Part shown: positions 1 through 8,359 of the stretch, piece by piece | Layout: every line of letters begins with the position of its first letter | Position numbering within the stretch: position 1 is the stretch's first letter | Origin: Lachnospiraceae bacterium | GTDB lineage: Bacteria > Bacillota > Clostridia > Lachnospirales > Lachnospiraceae | Direction: 5' to 3' | Assembly (NCBI GenBank): GCA_017615545.1 | Contig: JAFZZY010000007.1 | Span: forward strand, 1-64,000 | Length of the DNA: 64,000 bases | Notes under the pieces: generated by a model | Database searches by the model: none | What the model saw: only the letters and a program-made list of their open reading frames with translations | What the model was told of the DNA's origin: nothing | Position numbers and translations under genes: made by a program

Positions 1-327
1 ACCCCTGTCCGAAAACCCATTCATCGCAAGTTCTCCCATCACAGTCATTCTTTAGATTTCCCTCTTACATGCACAGAATGACAGGCGCACATAAAAGGTA
101 GCTTCATCAATGTTCCTGTCCCGCAAAGCTTAGGGGCAGGAGTGGCGCATCAAGTCGATGCCGGTTCGTAAGCGATGCGAGACCTACGGCCGACAACTGC
201 CATTAGGCAGCGTAAGCAAAATTATTATCTTCTGCGTTTATATTTAAGTTTTCCGTTTTGATATGCAGTCACGGTCTGCAGATGGCTGTCACGATTGCAA
301 AATCCCCGTCGAAACCAGTACAACCCC
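1..327 (-). ncRNA. ssrA: tmRNA (transfer-messenger RNA), 3' end cut by the window edge
   Basis: tmRNA rescues stalled ribosomes: it acts as alanyl-tRNA and then as mRNA for a degradation tag. Read on the minus strand, the 5' end (327 downward) starts GGGGTTGT and continues into the hallmark tRNA-like segment CTGGTTTCGACGGGG. The tag frame starts at the GCA resume codon (235-233) and runs to TAA (205-203), encoding AEDNNFAYAA, a normal Clostridia-type tag ending in Tyr-Ala-Ala. The last bases in the window, GGACAGGGGT, are the start of the T-arm, so only about the final 30 nucleotides (rest of T-arm, acceptor strand, CCA) lie outside. A consensus promoter sits just upstream. Identification is firm; the exact 5' end is inferred from family structure. 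Confidence 0.95.
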
Positions 328-365
328 GTTGTAAGGTTTATGCAAAAGATATTGTTCGCGAAGGT

Positions 366-394
366 AGTATAAGGGATTTCCCGGAAAATGTCAA
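366..394 (-). promoter_or_regulatory. sigma-A promoter of ssrA
   Basis: On the minus strand TTGACA (394-389) is followed after exactly 17 bp by TATACT (371-366). This is a near-perfect vegetative promoter about 40 bp upstream of the mature tmRNA 5' end. It begins only 10 bp beyond the stop codon of the glycosidase gene, so the two minus-strand genes are tightly packed but tmRNA has its own start. Confidence 0.85.
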
Positions 395-403
395 TATACT
401 GGA

Positions 404-1879
404 TCATTTTCCGAGAAGTTTTTCCGGTTTCGCATCCATGATCGGTGCGAAACGCAGGCGAACGGTCGGAAGTTTCGGAAGCACGGAATAGTAGTTGGTC
501 TGCCAGTCCTGACCCTGGGATGGATCGTTCTCACCGCTGGCAGGCGGTGCAAAGATATTCAGACGCAGTTCGCAGGCCTCGGTCAGAGGCTTTTCGAAAA
601 ACGCGGGCATGAGGTCAATGCATTTCGTGCCGGGGGCTTTGTAGAACCAGCGGCCGTTGATCTCCATCATCAGGTTAAGCGGAAGCAGTTCCTCGTCGAA
701 ATAGACTTCGGCGAAGTGAGGATTGGCCGAAAACGTGAGCGGTACGGAAACACCGTCGGAATCCTCGGAGCCGCCCCAGCGAAGCTTTGCAGGGAAGCTT
801 ACCTCGTCCTGCACCTCGATCGAGGGAGAGAAGAAGGGATCCGCGATGATATCTTTGTATGCCGAAAGGATCGGCTGCTCGATGCCGACCGAGGCGTTGT
901 TCGGATCGGAGACCTCCAGACCGAGACGACCGTCGTCACGGAACTGGTAGAAGGTGAAACCGGAAAACCAATGGACAGGATCGCGCTTGATACATTCGCA
1001 GAAGTTGCGGATCATATCGACCTGATCATAAGGACCGGTCACGTCGCCGTCGGCGTTGCATTCGCTCATGACCATGGGCTTTTCCTTGCCATCGCAGAGG
1101 TATTTGAAACGCTCATAACTACGGCGAGTCATCTCGTAAACTTCGGAAGCGCTTTCGCGTTTGTGCGACTTGCCGCCGGGCTCGGCGATGTCGTAGGGCC
1201 AGCCCCAGTGCAGCGCCATGTATTTGTCAACGGACCAGATATCGGTCGCGCGCACGGCCTCGGCGAACTCTTTTTCCATCACGATCTCTTCACTCTTCGG
1301 GTTTTCGATGCCGCCGATGCAGAGGATGGTGGAAACGTTCGGTGCGTATTGCTTGATGATCTTATGGAAGCGCACGTAGAAATCGGCAACTTCCTGGTAG
1401 GTGCAGCGTCGGTTAAAAGAGAACCAATTGCCCGTTGCCTCGTGATTGATGCGCAGAGAGACACGGCCGAAGGTCGTCAGATCCTTCGCGATCGCGATCA
1501 GATGCTCATCACTGACATGCGGGTCGATGGTCAATGTAAGCAGGACATCCTGTCCGTGGCGGCGAATGTCACGCATATAGGTGAACGGCTCGTCATCCTT
1601 ATCGCCTATGAGACCGCCCTTGTATGTGAAATAGTCATCGTACGGATAATCCCACGCAAAGGAGACCGAAGGGTTCGCATGTACCACGCTGGCCCGTCCC
1701 GGGAAACCTTCATCCAGAGGATAGTAGCAGTACATCAGATTGATGGCACGGTGCGGCCGGCCGAGCTTTTGCAGGATGTAATCCTGGTTGATATAGGGGC
1801 CGCGCTCGCTACCGTCACCGAGATCGACGGCGCAGGATGCAGGTCCTAAATGAATTTGATTTGCCTTGTAGGATTCCAT
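404..1879 (-). CDS. GH-A clan glycoside hydrolase, GH26-like
   Basis: 491 residues, no signal peptide, so probably a cytoplasmic glycosidase acting on imported oligosaccharides. The (beta/alpha)8-type catalytic part covers roughly residues 40-360. The segment RINHEATGNWFSFN around residues 143-156 resembles the acid/base motif of GH26 mannanases (candidate acid/base Glu147, preceded by His146). MVMSECNADG around 269-278 carries a candidate nucleophile, Glu273. A beta-sandwich-like tail follows from about residue 370. Start chosen at 1879 because a strong GGGGAGG Shine-Dalgarno lies just upstream. The gene has its own promoter between it and the upstream acyltransferase gene. Clan membership is a reasonable inference from the two Glu motifs; family and substrate are uncertain. 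Confidence 0.7.
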   Translation of the reverse strand: MESYKANQIHLGPASCAVDLGDGSERGPYINQDYILQKLGRPHRAINLMYCYYPLDEGFPGRASVVHANPSVSFAWDYPYDDYFTYKGGLIGDKDDEPFTYMRDIRRHGQDVLLTLTIDPHVSDEHLIAIAKDLTTFGRVSLRINHEATGNWFSFNRRCTYQEVADFYVRFHKIIKQYAPNVSTILCIGGIENPKSEEIVMEKEFAEAVRATDIWSVDKYMALHWGWPYDIAEPGGKSHKRESASEVYEMTRRSYERFKYLCDGKEKPMVMSECNADGDVTGPYDQVDMIRNFCECIKRDPVHWFSGFTFYQFRDDGRLGLEVSDPNNASVGIEQPILSAYKDIIADPFFSPSIEVQDEVSFPAKLRWGGSEDSDGVSVPLTFSANPHFAEVYFDEELLPLNLMMEINGRWFYKAPGTKCIDLMPAFFEKPLTEACELRLNIFAPPASGENDPSQGQDWQTNYYSVLPKLPTVRLRFAPIMDAKPEKLLGK

Positions 1880-1889
1880 GAGAAAAAAC

Positions 1890-1949
1890 CTCCCCGATGC
1901 ATGATCGATCGGACCAGCCGATCATTGACCTAAGTATAGCATCGGGGAG
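1890..1949. promoter_or_regulatory. Inverted repeats over the glycosidase promoter (candidate operator)
   Basis: CTCCCCGATGC (1890-1900) and GCATCGGGGAG (1939-1949) form a perfect 11-bp inverted repeat 38 bp apart. One arm covers the Shine-Dalgarno of the glycosidase gene and the other lies in the spacer between its -35 and -10. Inside sits a second palindrome, GATCGG-accag-CCGATC (1907-1923), right at the expected transcription start. The positions fit a repressor that bridges or occludes the promoter, as is common for carbohydrate genes. The function is inferred. Confidence 0.45.
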
Positions 1950-1961
1950 ATATACGGTAAA
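1933..1961 (-). promoter_or_regulatory. Promoter of the GH26-like gene
   Basis: Minus strand TTTACC (1961-1956), 17 bp, TATACT (1938-1933). Expected start near 1926 gives a leader of about 45 nt. Confidence 0.7.
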
Positions 1962-1979
1962 TGTATTTTATGAGTGTGT

Positions 1980-3056
1980 TTATGTGTTTATTGATGTTTG
2001 ATCTTTCTCTTCGGGTTGCTTTGTAAACTTCTCGGCGAACCATTTCCGGAGGTTTTTCACGATGGCATCGGTGCCGTTCTGCGTGATGACGGCGATCAGG
2101 AAGGTGATCACGAAACCGAAGACCATGTAGAACGCATATTTGAGGAAGGAGAGTTCCTGACCGGCGTGCGGCTGAAGCATTTGCTGCTGGATCACGTGAT
2201 GGAAGAGATACATGGCAAATGAATATTTCGAGATCGTGTTGATCACGAAAGCGATCGGGTGGAAGCGACGGCCCGTGTTTTCCTTCGGAGCGGGAATCAG
2301 CGAGCAGAGTTTGTACAGGCCGAAGAACAGGCCGATCGTAGCGATCAGATTGCCGTGCATGACGCACCACGGATATTCCCAAAAGGTAAGCGCGATAAAG
2401 ATCACGCCGCCCAGGCAGGCCGTGAGCGCATTGACCTTTTTAACGTACATCGCAAAATAGATACCGAGGACGAACTCGGGAAGACGTACGAGGACCGAAC
2501 ATCCCTGGTCAAACGGGAAGGGATAGAACGGGATGAACAAAGCATAGAAGACGAGCAGACCGACGCCGAAGATCAACGGAGCCTTTTTGATCGCGTAGTA
2601 CAAGAGCGGGAAGATCAGGTAGTAGATCAGGATCACACCCATGTACCATTCGCCGACACGGTAACTGGTCGTGACGCCGCGCATGGACAGGAAGCCATCC
2701 ATTCCGATCACGCTCCAGATCATGTTTTTGGAGAGGAGATGACCGGACGGTATATCGAACCAAAGGTAGACGATGAAATATGCGGCGTAGAACAGAGGGA
2801 AGATCGAAAAGAAGCGTTTCTTATAAAAGGTGGAAAGCTTCTTGCCGGAACGTTCGAAACTGTTGACCAGCACATAACCGGACAGGATCAAAAACAGGCC
2901 GACACCGATCAGGCCGAGAGTCTGGCTTTTGGTCTTGACGATCAGCTTGAACGATGTTTGGATGGAAAAACTTTGGACCATCAGATTGAAATGAAACAGA
3001 AAGATCATCAGAAAGGCCAGAGTCCTTATGATGTCCAGTTCATATCGACGTTTCAT
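1980..3056 (-). CDS. Acyltransferase family 3 membrane protein (OafA/WecH-like)
   Basis: 358-residue polytopic membrane protein that probably transfers an acyl group from acyl-CoA to a cell-surface sugar or polymer. The N-terminal RYELDIIRTLAFLMIFLFHF and the GVGLFLILSGYVL segment near residues 50-63 are the usual start of the family, in which an early Arg and His are functionally important. About ten hydrophobic segments follow, with a short charged C-terminal tail (KQPEEKDQ). Length is normal for a stand-alone member without an SGNH domain. A GGAGG site precedes the ATG at 3056, and a separate promoter lies upstream. The acceptor substrate cannot be told from sequence. Confidence 0.85.
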   Translation of the reverse strand: MKRRYELDIIRTLAFLMIFLFHFNLMVQSFSIQTSFKLIVKTKSQTLGLIGVGLFLILSGYVLVNSFERSGKKLSTFYKKRFFSIFPLFYAAYFIVYLWFDIPSGHLLSKNMIWSVIGMDGFLSMRGVTTSYRVGEWYMGVILIYYLIFPLLYYAIKKAPLIFGVGLLVFYALFIPFYPFPFDQGCSVLVRLPEFVLGIYFAMYVKKVNALTACLGGVIFIALTFWEYPWCVMHGNLIATIGLFFGLYKLCSLIPAPKENTGRRFHPIAFVINTISKYSFAMYLFHHVIQQQMLQPHAGQELSFLKYAFYMVFGFVITFLIAVITQNGTDAIVKNLRKWFAEKFTKQPEEKDQTSINT

Positions 3057-3097
3057 GTTAACCTCCGTAATACGGTAATTGTGTATTTATCCCCTTC

Positions 3098-3126
3098 ATT
3101 TTACCATTCTGCCCTCGGGCTTGCAA
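3098..3126 (-). promoter_or_regulatory. Promoter of the acyltransferase gene
   Basis: Minus strand TTGCAA (3126-3121), 17 bp, TAAAAT (3103-3098). The leader contains a small perfect palindrome CCGTAATACGG (3064-3074) next to the GGAGG ribosome site. Confidence 0.65.
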
Positions 3127-3183
3127 GCCTTTTCCGTCATGGGAACCCATACACAATTCGTTGCAATTTTTAAGAAAACCGTA

Positions 3184-3212
3184 TTGAAGTTCGCCAACGG
3201 TTGTGATATGAT
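3184..3212 (+). promoter_or_regulatory. Promoter of mscL
   Basis: TTGAAG (3184-3189), 17 bp, TATGAT (3207-3212), about 55 bp before the mscL start codon. Confidence 0.7.
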
Positions 3213-3267
3213 GAAACTATCAAACAAATTCATGCTTTTATTACAAAGCAGAAAGGTCAGGTGGAAA

Positions 3268-3669
3268 ATGATAAAAGAGTTTAAGGAGTTTATCTCCAAG
3301 GGTAATGTTATGGATATGGCCGTTGGTATCATCATCGGCGGAGCATTTACTGCGATCGTAAACGCATTGGTTGCGAATATCCTGATGCCGCTGATCGGTC
3401 TCATCGCAGGCGGCAGCGCTGTTTCGGATCTTTCCTTCTCGATCAAAGATACCGTATTCAACTACGGAGCTCTGTTACAGGCGATCATCGACTTCGTGCT
3501 TATCGCATTCGTACTGTTCCTGATCATCAAGGCTATGAACAAGATGCGTAAGAAGAAGGAAGAGGGTCCTGCTACAACAAAGAAGTGCCCGTACTGCATC
3601 ACAGATATCGCGATCGAAGCAACCCGTTGCCCGAATTGTACTTCTGAGTTACCTGCAAAGGCTGAATAA
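3268..3669 (+). CDS. mscL: Large-conductance mechanosensitive channel with C-terminal zinc ribbon
   Basis: 133 residues. MscL opens under membrane tension and releases solutes during osmotic downshock. The N-terminal MIKEFKEFISKGNVMDMAVG is the family signature, followed by TM1 (about 18-45), a short periplasmic loop, and TM2 (about 70-90). The usual cytoplasmic helix is replaced or extended by a tail with C107-P-Y-C110 and C121-P-N-C124, a rubredoxin/zinc-ribbon-like knuckle. Start set at 3268: the open frame extends upstream, but the MIKEF start matches the family and follows a purine-rich site, and the promoter lies inside the upstream extension. Monocistronic: own promoter, strong terminator after. 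Confidence 0.93.
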   Translation: MIKEFKEFISKGNVMDMAVGIIIGGAFTAIVNALVANILMPLIGLIAGGSAVSDLSFSIKDTVFNYGALLQAIIDFVLIAFVLFLIIKAMNKMRKKKEEGPATTKKCPYCITDIAIEATRCPNCTSELPAKAE

Positions 3670-3700
3670 TCCGATCATTGATCGAAACATAAACACTGAT

Positions 3701-3744
3701 CAAGCGGCATACGTGTAAAAACGTATGCCGCTTGTTACGTTTTT
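3701..3744 (+). terminator. Intrinsic terminator after mscL
   Basis: Perfect 13-bp stem (3701-3713 with 3722-3734), 8-nt loop, then TTACGTTTTT. Confidence 0.9.
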
Positions 3745-3765
3745 ATTACATTTAATAACATCCGG

Positions 3766-3794
3766 TTGAAATTTGTATGGCTAAGTGCTAAAAT
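3766..3794 (+). promoter_or_regulatory. Promoter of purL
   Basis: TTGAAA (3766-3771), 17 bp, TAAAAT (3789-3794), about 60 bp before the start codon. No purine riboswitch is visible in the short leader. Confidence 0.7.
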
Positions 3795-3855
3795 GGTTTA
3801 GGAGTGCGGCTTGGTGGCCGCATCTATTGAAATGCAAATAAACCGGAGGTTGTTC

Positions 3856-6800
3856 ATGAGTGTAAAAAGAGTTTATGCTGAGAAAAAAACACCTTTTGCC
3901 GTTGCGGCGAAAGAACTGCAGGAGGAGATCGGAAGTTATCTGAATATCGGCGGCGTTACGGCTGTCCGCGTTCTGATCTGCTACGACATCGAGAATCTTT
4001 CGGACGAAGTGTATAAGAAAGCACTGACGACTGTATTCTCGGAGGCTCCGGTAGATACATATTACGAAGAGTCGTTCCCGCACAACGCTGATGACCGTAT
4101 TTTCACGGTTCAGTCCCTGCCCGGACAGTTCGACCAGCGCGCTGACTCTGCAGAGCAGTGTGTGAAGCTTTTGAAAGAGGATGAGGAACCTGTCATCCGT
4201 TCTGCGACTACGTACGTGATCTCCGGTAAGATCACCGACGAGGAGTTTGATAAGATCAAGCACCACTGCATTAACCCCGTAGATTCGAAGGAGATCCCGC
4301 TCGAGAAGCCGCAGACTTTGATCACGAAGTTTGACGATCCCGCAGACGTTATCATCTTCGATGGTTTCTGCTCCATGAACGATACCGATCTGAATGCTCT
4401 GTACAGTTCTTTGGGTCTGGCGATGACCTTTAAGGATTTCAAGCACATTCAGAACTACTTCCTGAACGAAGAGAAGCGTGACCCGTCTATGACGGAGATC
4501 CGTGTTCTCGATACCTACTGGTCGGATCACTGCCGCCACACCACATTTAATACCGAACTCAAGAACGTTACCTTCCTGGATGGCGATTACAAGAAGCCGA
4601 TGCAGGAGACCTATGAGCGTTACGTAAAGGATCATAAGGAGATCTTTGCAGGACGCAACGATAAATTCATCTGCCTGATGGATCTGGCTCTTATGGCGAT
4701 GCGTCGTCTGAAGAAAGAGGGTAAACTGGACGATCAGGAAGAGAGCGATGAGATCAACGCATGTTCGATCGTAGTTCCCGTTACCATCGACGGAGTGACC
4801 GAAGAGTGGCTGATCAACTTTAAGAACGAAACACACAACCACCCGACCGAGATCGAGCCTTTCGGTGGCGCTGCAACTTGCTTAGGCGGCGCGATCCGCG
4901 ACCCGCTGTCGGGACGTACCTATGTATATCAGGCAATGCGTATCACCGGCGCTGCCGATCCTACAAAGCCTCTGGATCAGACCCTGAAGGGTAAGCTTCC
5001 GCAGAAGAAACTCGTTCGCGGAGCAGCGCATGGTTACAGCTCTTACGGAAACCAGATCGGTCTGGCTACCGGTTATGTAAAAGAGATCTATCATCCGAAC
5101 TACGTTGCAAAGCGCATGGAGATCGGTGCCGTTATGGGCGCTGCTCCGAGAAGCGCAGTGGTTCGTCTGACCTCCGATCCCGGAGATATCATCGTCCTTT
5201 TGGGTGGCCGTACCGGCCGTGACGGCTGCGGCGGCGCAACCGGTTCTTCGAAGGCACACAACGAGGCATCCATCGATACCTGTGGCGCAGAGGTTCAGAA
5301 GGGTAATGCGCCTACCGAGCGTAAACTGCAGAGACTGTTCCGTCGTCCGGAAGTCAGCCATTTGATCAAAAAGTGTAATGACTTCGGTGCCGGCGGTGTT
5401 TCCGTTGCCATCGGTGAGCTGGCGGACGGCCTGATGATCAACCTGGACCGCGTTCCGAAGAAGTACGCAGGTCTGGACGGAACGGAGATCGCCATCTCCG
5501 AATCCCAGGAGCGTATGGCAGTCGTTGTAGATCCTAAGGATCTTGACGCTTTTATGGCATATGCAGCAGAAGAAAACCTCGAGGCTACGACCGTTGCTAC
5601 CGTAACGAAGGAGCCCCGTCTTGTAATGCAGTGGAGAGGCAAGACCATCGTTGACCTGTCCCGTGCATTCCTCGATACCAACGGCGCACATCAGGAAGCC
5701 GACGTTGTCGTTTCTGCGCCTTCCGCTAAGGATACCTATTTCACCGATGTACCGGTGACCAATATAGAAGAGAAGTGGTCCTCCATGTTGTCGGATCTCA
5801 ATGTTTGCTCGCAGAAGGGTCTGGTCGAGATGTTCGACGGCTCTATCGGCGCAGGCAGCGTATTTATGCCTTATGGTGGTAAATATCAGCTGACCGAGAC
5901 CCAGGCTATGGTTGCAAAACTTCCGGTACTTAAGGGTAAGACCGATACCGTTACCATGATGGCTTACGGTTTTGATCCGTACCTTTCTTCCTGGAGCCCG
6001 TATCACGGCGCGATCTACGCCGTAGTTGACTCCATCGCAAAGATCGTTGCCAACGGCGGTGATTATTCCAAGATCCGCATGACCTATCAGGAGTACTTCC
6101 GTCGTATGACTGAGGATCCTGCAGGTTGGGGTGAGCCGTTCTCCGCACTGCTCGGCGCTTATGACGCTCAGCTCGGTTTCGGCCTTCCGTCCATCGGCGG
6201 TAAGGATTCCATGTCCGGTACCTTCAACGATATCTCGGTACCTCCGACACTGGTTTCGTTCGCGGTCGATGTAGCGTCCGATAAGACGATCATTTCCCCT
6301 GAATTCAAGAAGCCCGGTCACAAACTGGTTGTGGTTCATATCCATAAGAATGAGTATGATCTGCCTGAGTACGAGCAGATCAAGGCTACCTATTCCGCAG
6401 TATTCAATGCGATCAAGAATAAGGCAGTCGTTTCCGCATATGCACTCGGTGCCAACGGTTACGCAGAAGCAGTCAGCAAGATGGGCTTCGGTAATCACCT
6501 GGGCGCAGAGTTGTTCCTGCGCGTGATCCCGAGCGAGCGTCTGTTTGCTCCGGCATACGGCGACCTGATCCTCGAAGTAGCAGATGATCTGTCTTACGCT
6601 ACCTATCTCGAGGATTGCGATTACGAAGTAGTCGGCGAAGTTATCGAGAAGCCCATCTTCATCTACGGCGAGGCATCCATTCCGATGTCACAGGCTCTGG
6701 AGTGCTGGAAGAAGCCTTTGGAGAAGGTATTCCCGACCCGTACGGCAAAACTTACACAGCCCGTTGAATCTAACCTGTATAAGGCACCTTCGATCTATGT

Positions 6801-7617
6801 TTGCAAGAATAAGGTTGCTAAGCCTACCGTATTCATTCCGGCATTCCCCGGTACGAACTGCGAGTATGACAGCATGAAGGCATTTGAGCGCGCTGGCGCT
6901 AACGTGAACATCAAGGTTCTGCGCAACCTGACTGCCGACGACATCCGCGATTCAGTTGATGTATATGAGAAGGCGATCAAGGAAGCACAGATCGTTATGT
7001 TCCCCGGCGGTTTCTCCGCAGGTGACGAGCCGGAGGGTTCCGCGAAGTTCTTTGCGACTGCTTTCCGTAACGAGAAGTTGAAGGAAGCGATCCTGGATCT
7101 CATCAACAACCGTGACGGACTGATGCTCGGTATCTGCAACGGTTTCCAGGCATTGATCAAACTCGGCCTGGTTCCTTACGGAACGATCGCTGTTCAGAAG
7201 GAAGATTCACCGACACTTACTTACAACACGATCGGCCGCCATATTTCCAAGATGGTCTACACTAAGGTAGTTTCCAATAAGTCCCCTTGGCTCGCGAAGG
7301 CAAAGCTCGGTGGCGTTTACTGTAACCCCGCATCGCACGGCGAGGGCCGCTTCGTAGCGAACGAAGAGTGGATCCGCAAGTTGTTTGCAAACGGACAGGT
7401 CGCTACCCAGTACACCGATCCCGAGGGCAATGCTTCCACGGATGAAGAGTGGAACGTAAACGGTTCCTACGCTTGCATCGAGGGTATTACCAGTGAGGAC
7501 GGACGTATCCTCGGTAAGATGGCTCACTCCGAGCGTCGCGGTGATTCCGTTGCGATCAACATTTACGGTGATCAGGACATGAAGATCTTCGAGTCCGGCG
7601 TTGAGTATTTCCGCTAA
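3856..7617 (+). CDS. purL: Phosphoribosylformylglycinamidine synthase, single-chain form
   Basis: 1253 residues. Catalyses ATP- and glutamine-dependent conversion of FGAR to FGAM, the fourth step of purine synthesis. The N-terminal part is the PurS-like and linker region. ETHNHPTEIEPFGGAATCLG near residues 325-345 is the substrate/ATP-binding signature of the synthetase core. The C-terminal third is a class I glutamine amidotransferase: AFPGTNCEYD at its start, the nucleophile Cys in MLGICNGFQAL and the His in SHGEGRF. All parts are fused in one chain, the large form found in many Clostridia and streptococci rather than the split PurS/Q/L of Bacillus. Start set at ATG 3856 (GGAGG 8 nt upstream; an in-frame upstream ATG lacks a site). 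No other pur genes are nearby. Confidence 0.96.
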   Translation: MSVKRVYAEKKTPFAVAAKELQEEIGSYLNIGGVTAVRVLICYDIENLSDEVYKKALTTVFSEAPVDTYYEESFPHNADDRIFTVQSLPGQFDQRADSAEQCVKLLKEDEEPVIRSATTYVISGKITDEEFDKIKHHCINPVDSKEIPLEKPQTLITKFDDPADVIIFDGFCSMNDTDLNALYSSLGLAMTFKDFKHIQNYFLNEEKRDPSMTEIRVLDTYWSDHCRHTTFNTELKNVTFLDGDYKKPMQETYERYVKDHKEIFAGRNDKFICLMDLALMAMRRLKKEGKLDDQEESDEINACSIVVPVTIDGVTEEWLINFKNETHNHPTEIEPFGGAATCLGGAIRDPLSGRTYVYQAMRITGAADPTKPLDQTLKGKLPQKKLVRGAAHGYSSYGNQIGLATGYVKEIYHPNYVAKRMEIGAVMGAAPRSAVVRLTSDPGDIIVLLGGRTGRDGCGGATGSSKAHNEASIDTCGAEVQKGNAPTERKLQRLFRRPEVSHLIKKCNDFGAGGVSVAIGELADGLMINLDRVPKKYAGLDGTEIAISESQERMAVVVDPKDLDAFMAYAAEENLEATTVATVTKEPRLVMQWRGKTIVDLSRAFLDTNGAHQEADVVVSAPSAKDTYFTDVPVTNIEEKWSSMLSDLNVCSQKGLVEMFDGSIGAGSVFMPYGGKYQLTETQAMVAKLPVLKGKTDTVTMMAYGFDPYLSSWSPYHGAIYAVVDSIAKIVANGGDYSKIRMTYQEYFRRMTEDPAGWGEPFSALLGAYDAQLGFGLPSIGGKDSMSGTFNDISVPPTLVSFAVDVASDKTIISPEFKKPGHKLVVVHIHKNEYDLPEYEQIKATYSAVFNAIKNKAVVSAYALGANGYAEAVSKMGFGNHLGAELFLRVIPSERLFAPAYGDLILEVADDLSYATYLEDCDYEVVGEVIEKPIFIYGEASIPMSQALECWKKPLEKVFPTRTAKLTQPVESNLYKAPSIYVCKNKVAKPTVFIPAFPGTNCEYDSMKAFERAGANVNIKVLRNLTADDIRDSVDVYEKAIKEAQIVMFPGGFSAGDEPEGSAKFFATAFRNEKLKEAILDLINNRDGLMLGICNGFQALIKLGLVPYGTIAVQKEDSPTLTYNTIGRHISKMVYTKVVSNKSPWLAKAKLGGVYCNPASHGEGRFVANEEWIRKLFANGQVATQYTDPEGNASTDEEWNVNGSYACIEGITSEDGRILGKMAHSERRGDSVAINIYGDQDMKIFESGVEYFR

Positions 7618-7639
7618 TAGTCAGGTTTGAGGATTTGTC

Positions 7640-8359
7640 ATGGTTCGATTACGAAAACTGATCGAGAGGTTCATGCCGATCTATGCGGTATTACCTCTGA
7701 TCTGTTGCTTTGTATTTAATACTCTGATCTACACAGGCACGCGGTTGCTTTCCGCAGGACGGAAGCATTATGACATGACCCTGGAGATCGACCGGAACAC
7801 TCCTTTTGTGCAATGGACGGTCCTGATCTATTTCGGGTGCTTCGCCTTTTGGGCGTTGAACTACATCCTCATCGGCAGCATCAGCCGGGAACATTGTTAC
7901 CGGTTCTGCGTTGCAGATATGATGTCACGTGTTGTCTGTGCAGTCTTCTTTATCTTTACTCCGACCACGAACGTGCGTCCGGAAGTAGTGGGAGAAGGTT
8001 TTATCCCCATGTGTATGCATTTCCTGTATTGGATCGACCCTGCGGATAACCTGTTCCCGTCCATTCATTGCCTGGTCAGCTGGTTCTGCTACATCGGCAT
8101 ACGTGGCCAGAAAAAGATCCCGGTGGCATACCGGATCTTCTCGTTAGTCGTTGCATTTGCCGTGTTCGTTTCGACGCTCACGACGAAGCAGCATGTTATA
8201 GTGGATGTGATCTCCGGCGTTCTCATCGCCGAGATCCTGTACCGGCTCTCACAGCATTTCAACTGGTGGGAGAAGTATGCGAAAGTTGCCGACCGCGTGA
8301 CGGAATTTGTGTTCCGTTGCAAGGTAGTGGGGGATGAAAGTGAAAGCAAAGATATTTAA
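7640..8359 (+). CDS. PAP2-family membrane phosphatase
   Basis: 239 residues with about six membrane segments. PAP2 enzymes dephosphorylate lipid phosphates such as phosphatidate, PG-phosphate or undecaprenyl pyrophosphate, or act as lipid phosphotransferases. The family motifs are partly visible: NLFPSIHCLVSW around 138-149 (PSxH, catalytic His) and TKQHVIVDVISG around 175-186 (second catalytic His with downstream Asp). It starts 22 bp after purL and overlaps the next gene by 26 bp, so it leads a tightly packed membrane-lipid cassette. Because pssA and psd follow, a role in phospholipid metabolism is the natural guess, but the substrate is not determined. Confidence 0.8.
   Translation: MVRLRKLIERFMPIYAVLPLICCFVFNTLIYTGTRLLSAGRKHYDMTLEIDRNTPFVQWTVLIYFGCFAFWALNYILIGSISREHCYRFCVADMMSRVVCAVFFIFTPTTNVRPEVVGEGFIPMCMHFLYWIDPADNLFPSIHCLVSWFCYIGIRGQKKIPVAYRIFSLVVAFAVFVSTLTTKQHVIVDVISGVLIAEILYRLSQHFNWWEKYAKVADRVTEFVFRCKVVGDESESKDI

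Noticed and set aside
716-1849. Open frame of 377 codons on the plus strand
   Set aside because: Antisense to the glycosidase gene; composition is low in ordered motifs, with no ribosome site or recognisable domain.
2259-3173. Open frame of 304 codons antisense to the acyltransferase
   Set aside because: Highly charged shadow ORF opposite a gene with clear membrane helices and family motifs.
4882-6498. Open frame of 538 codons on the minus strand within purL
   Set aside because: Shadow of the purL reading frame caused by the strong codon bias; no motif, no start signal.
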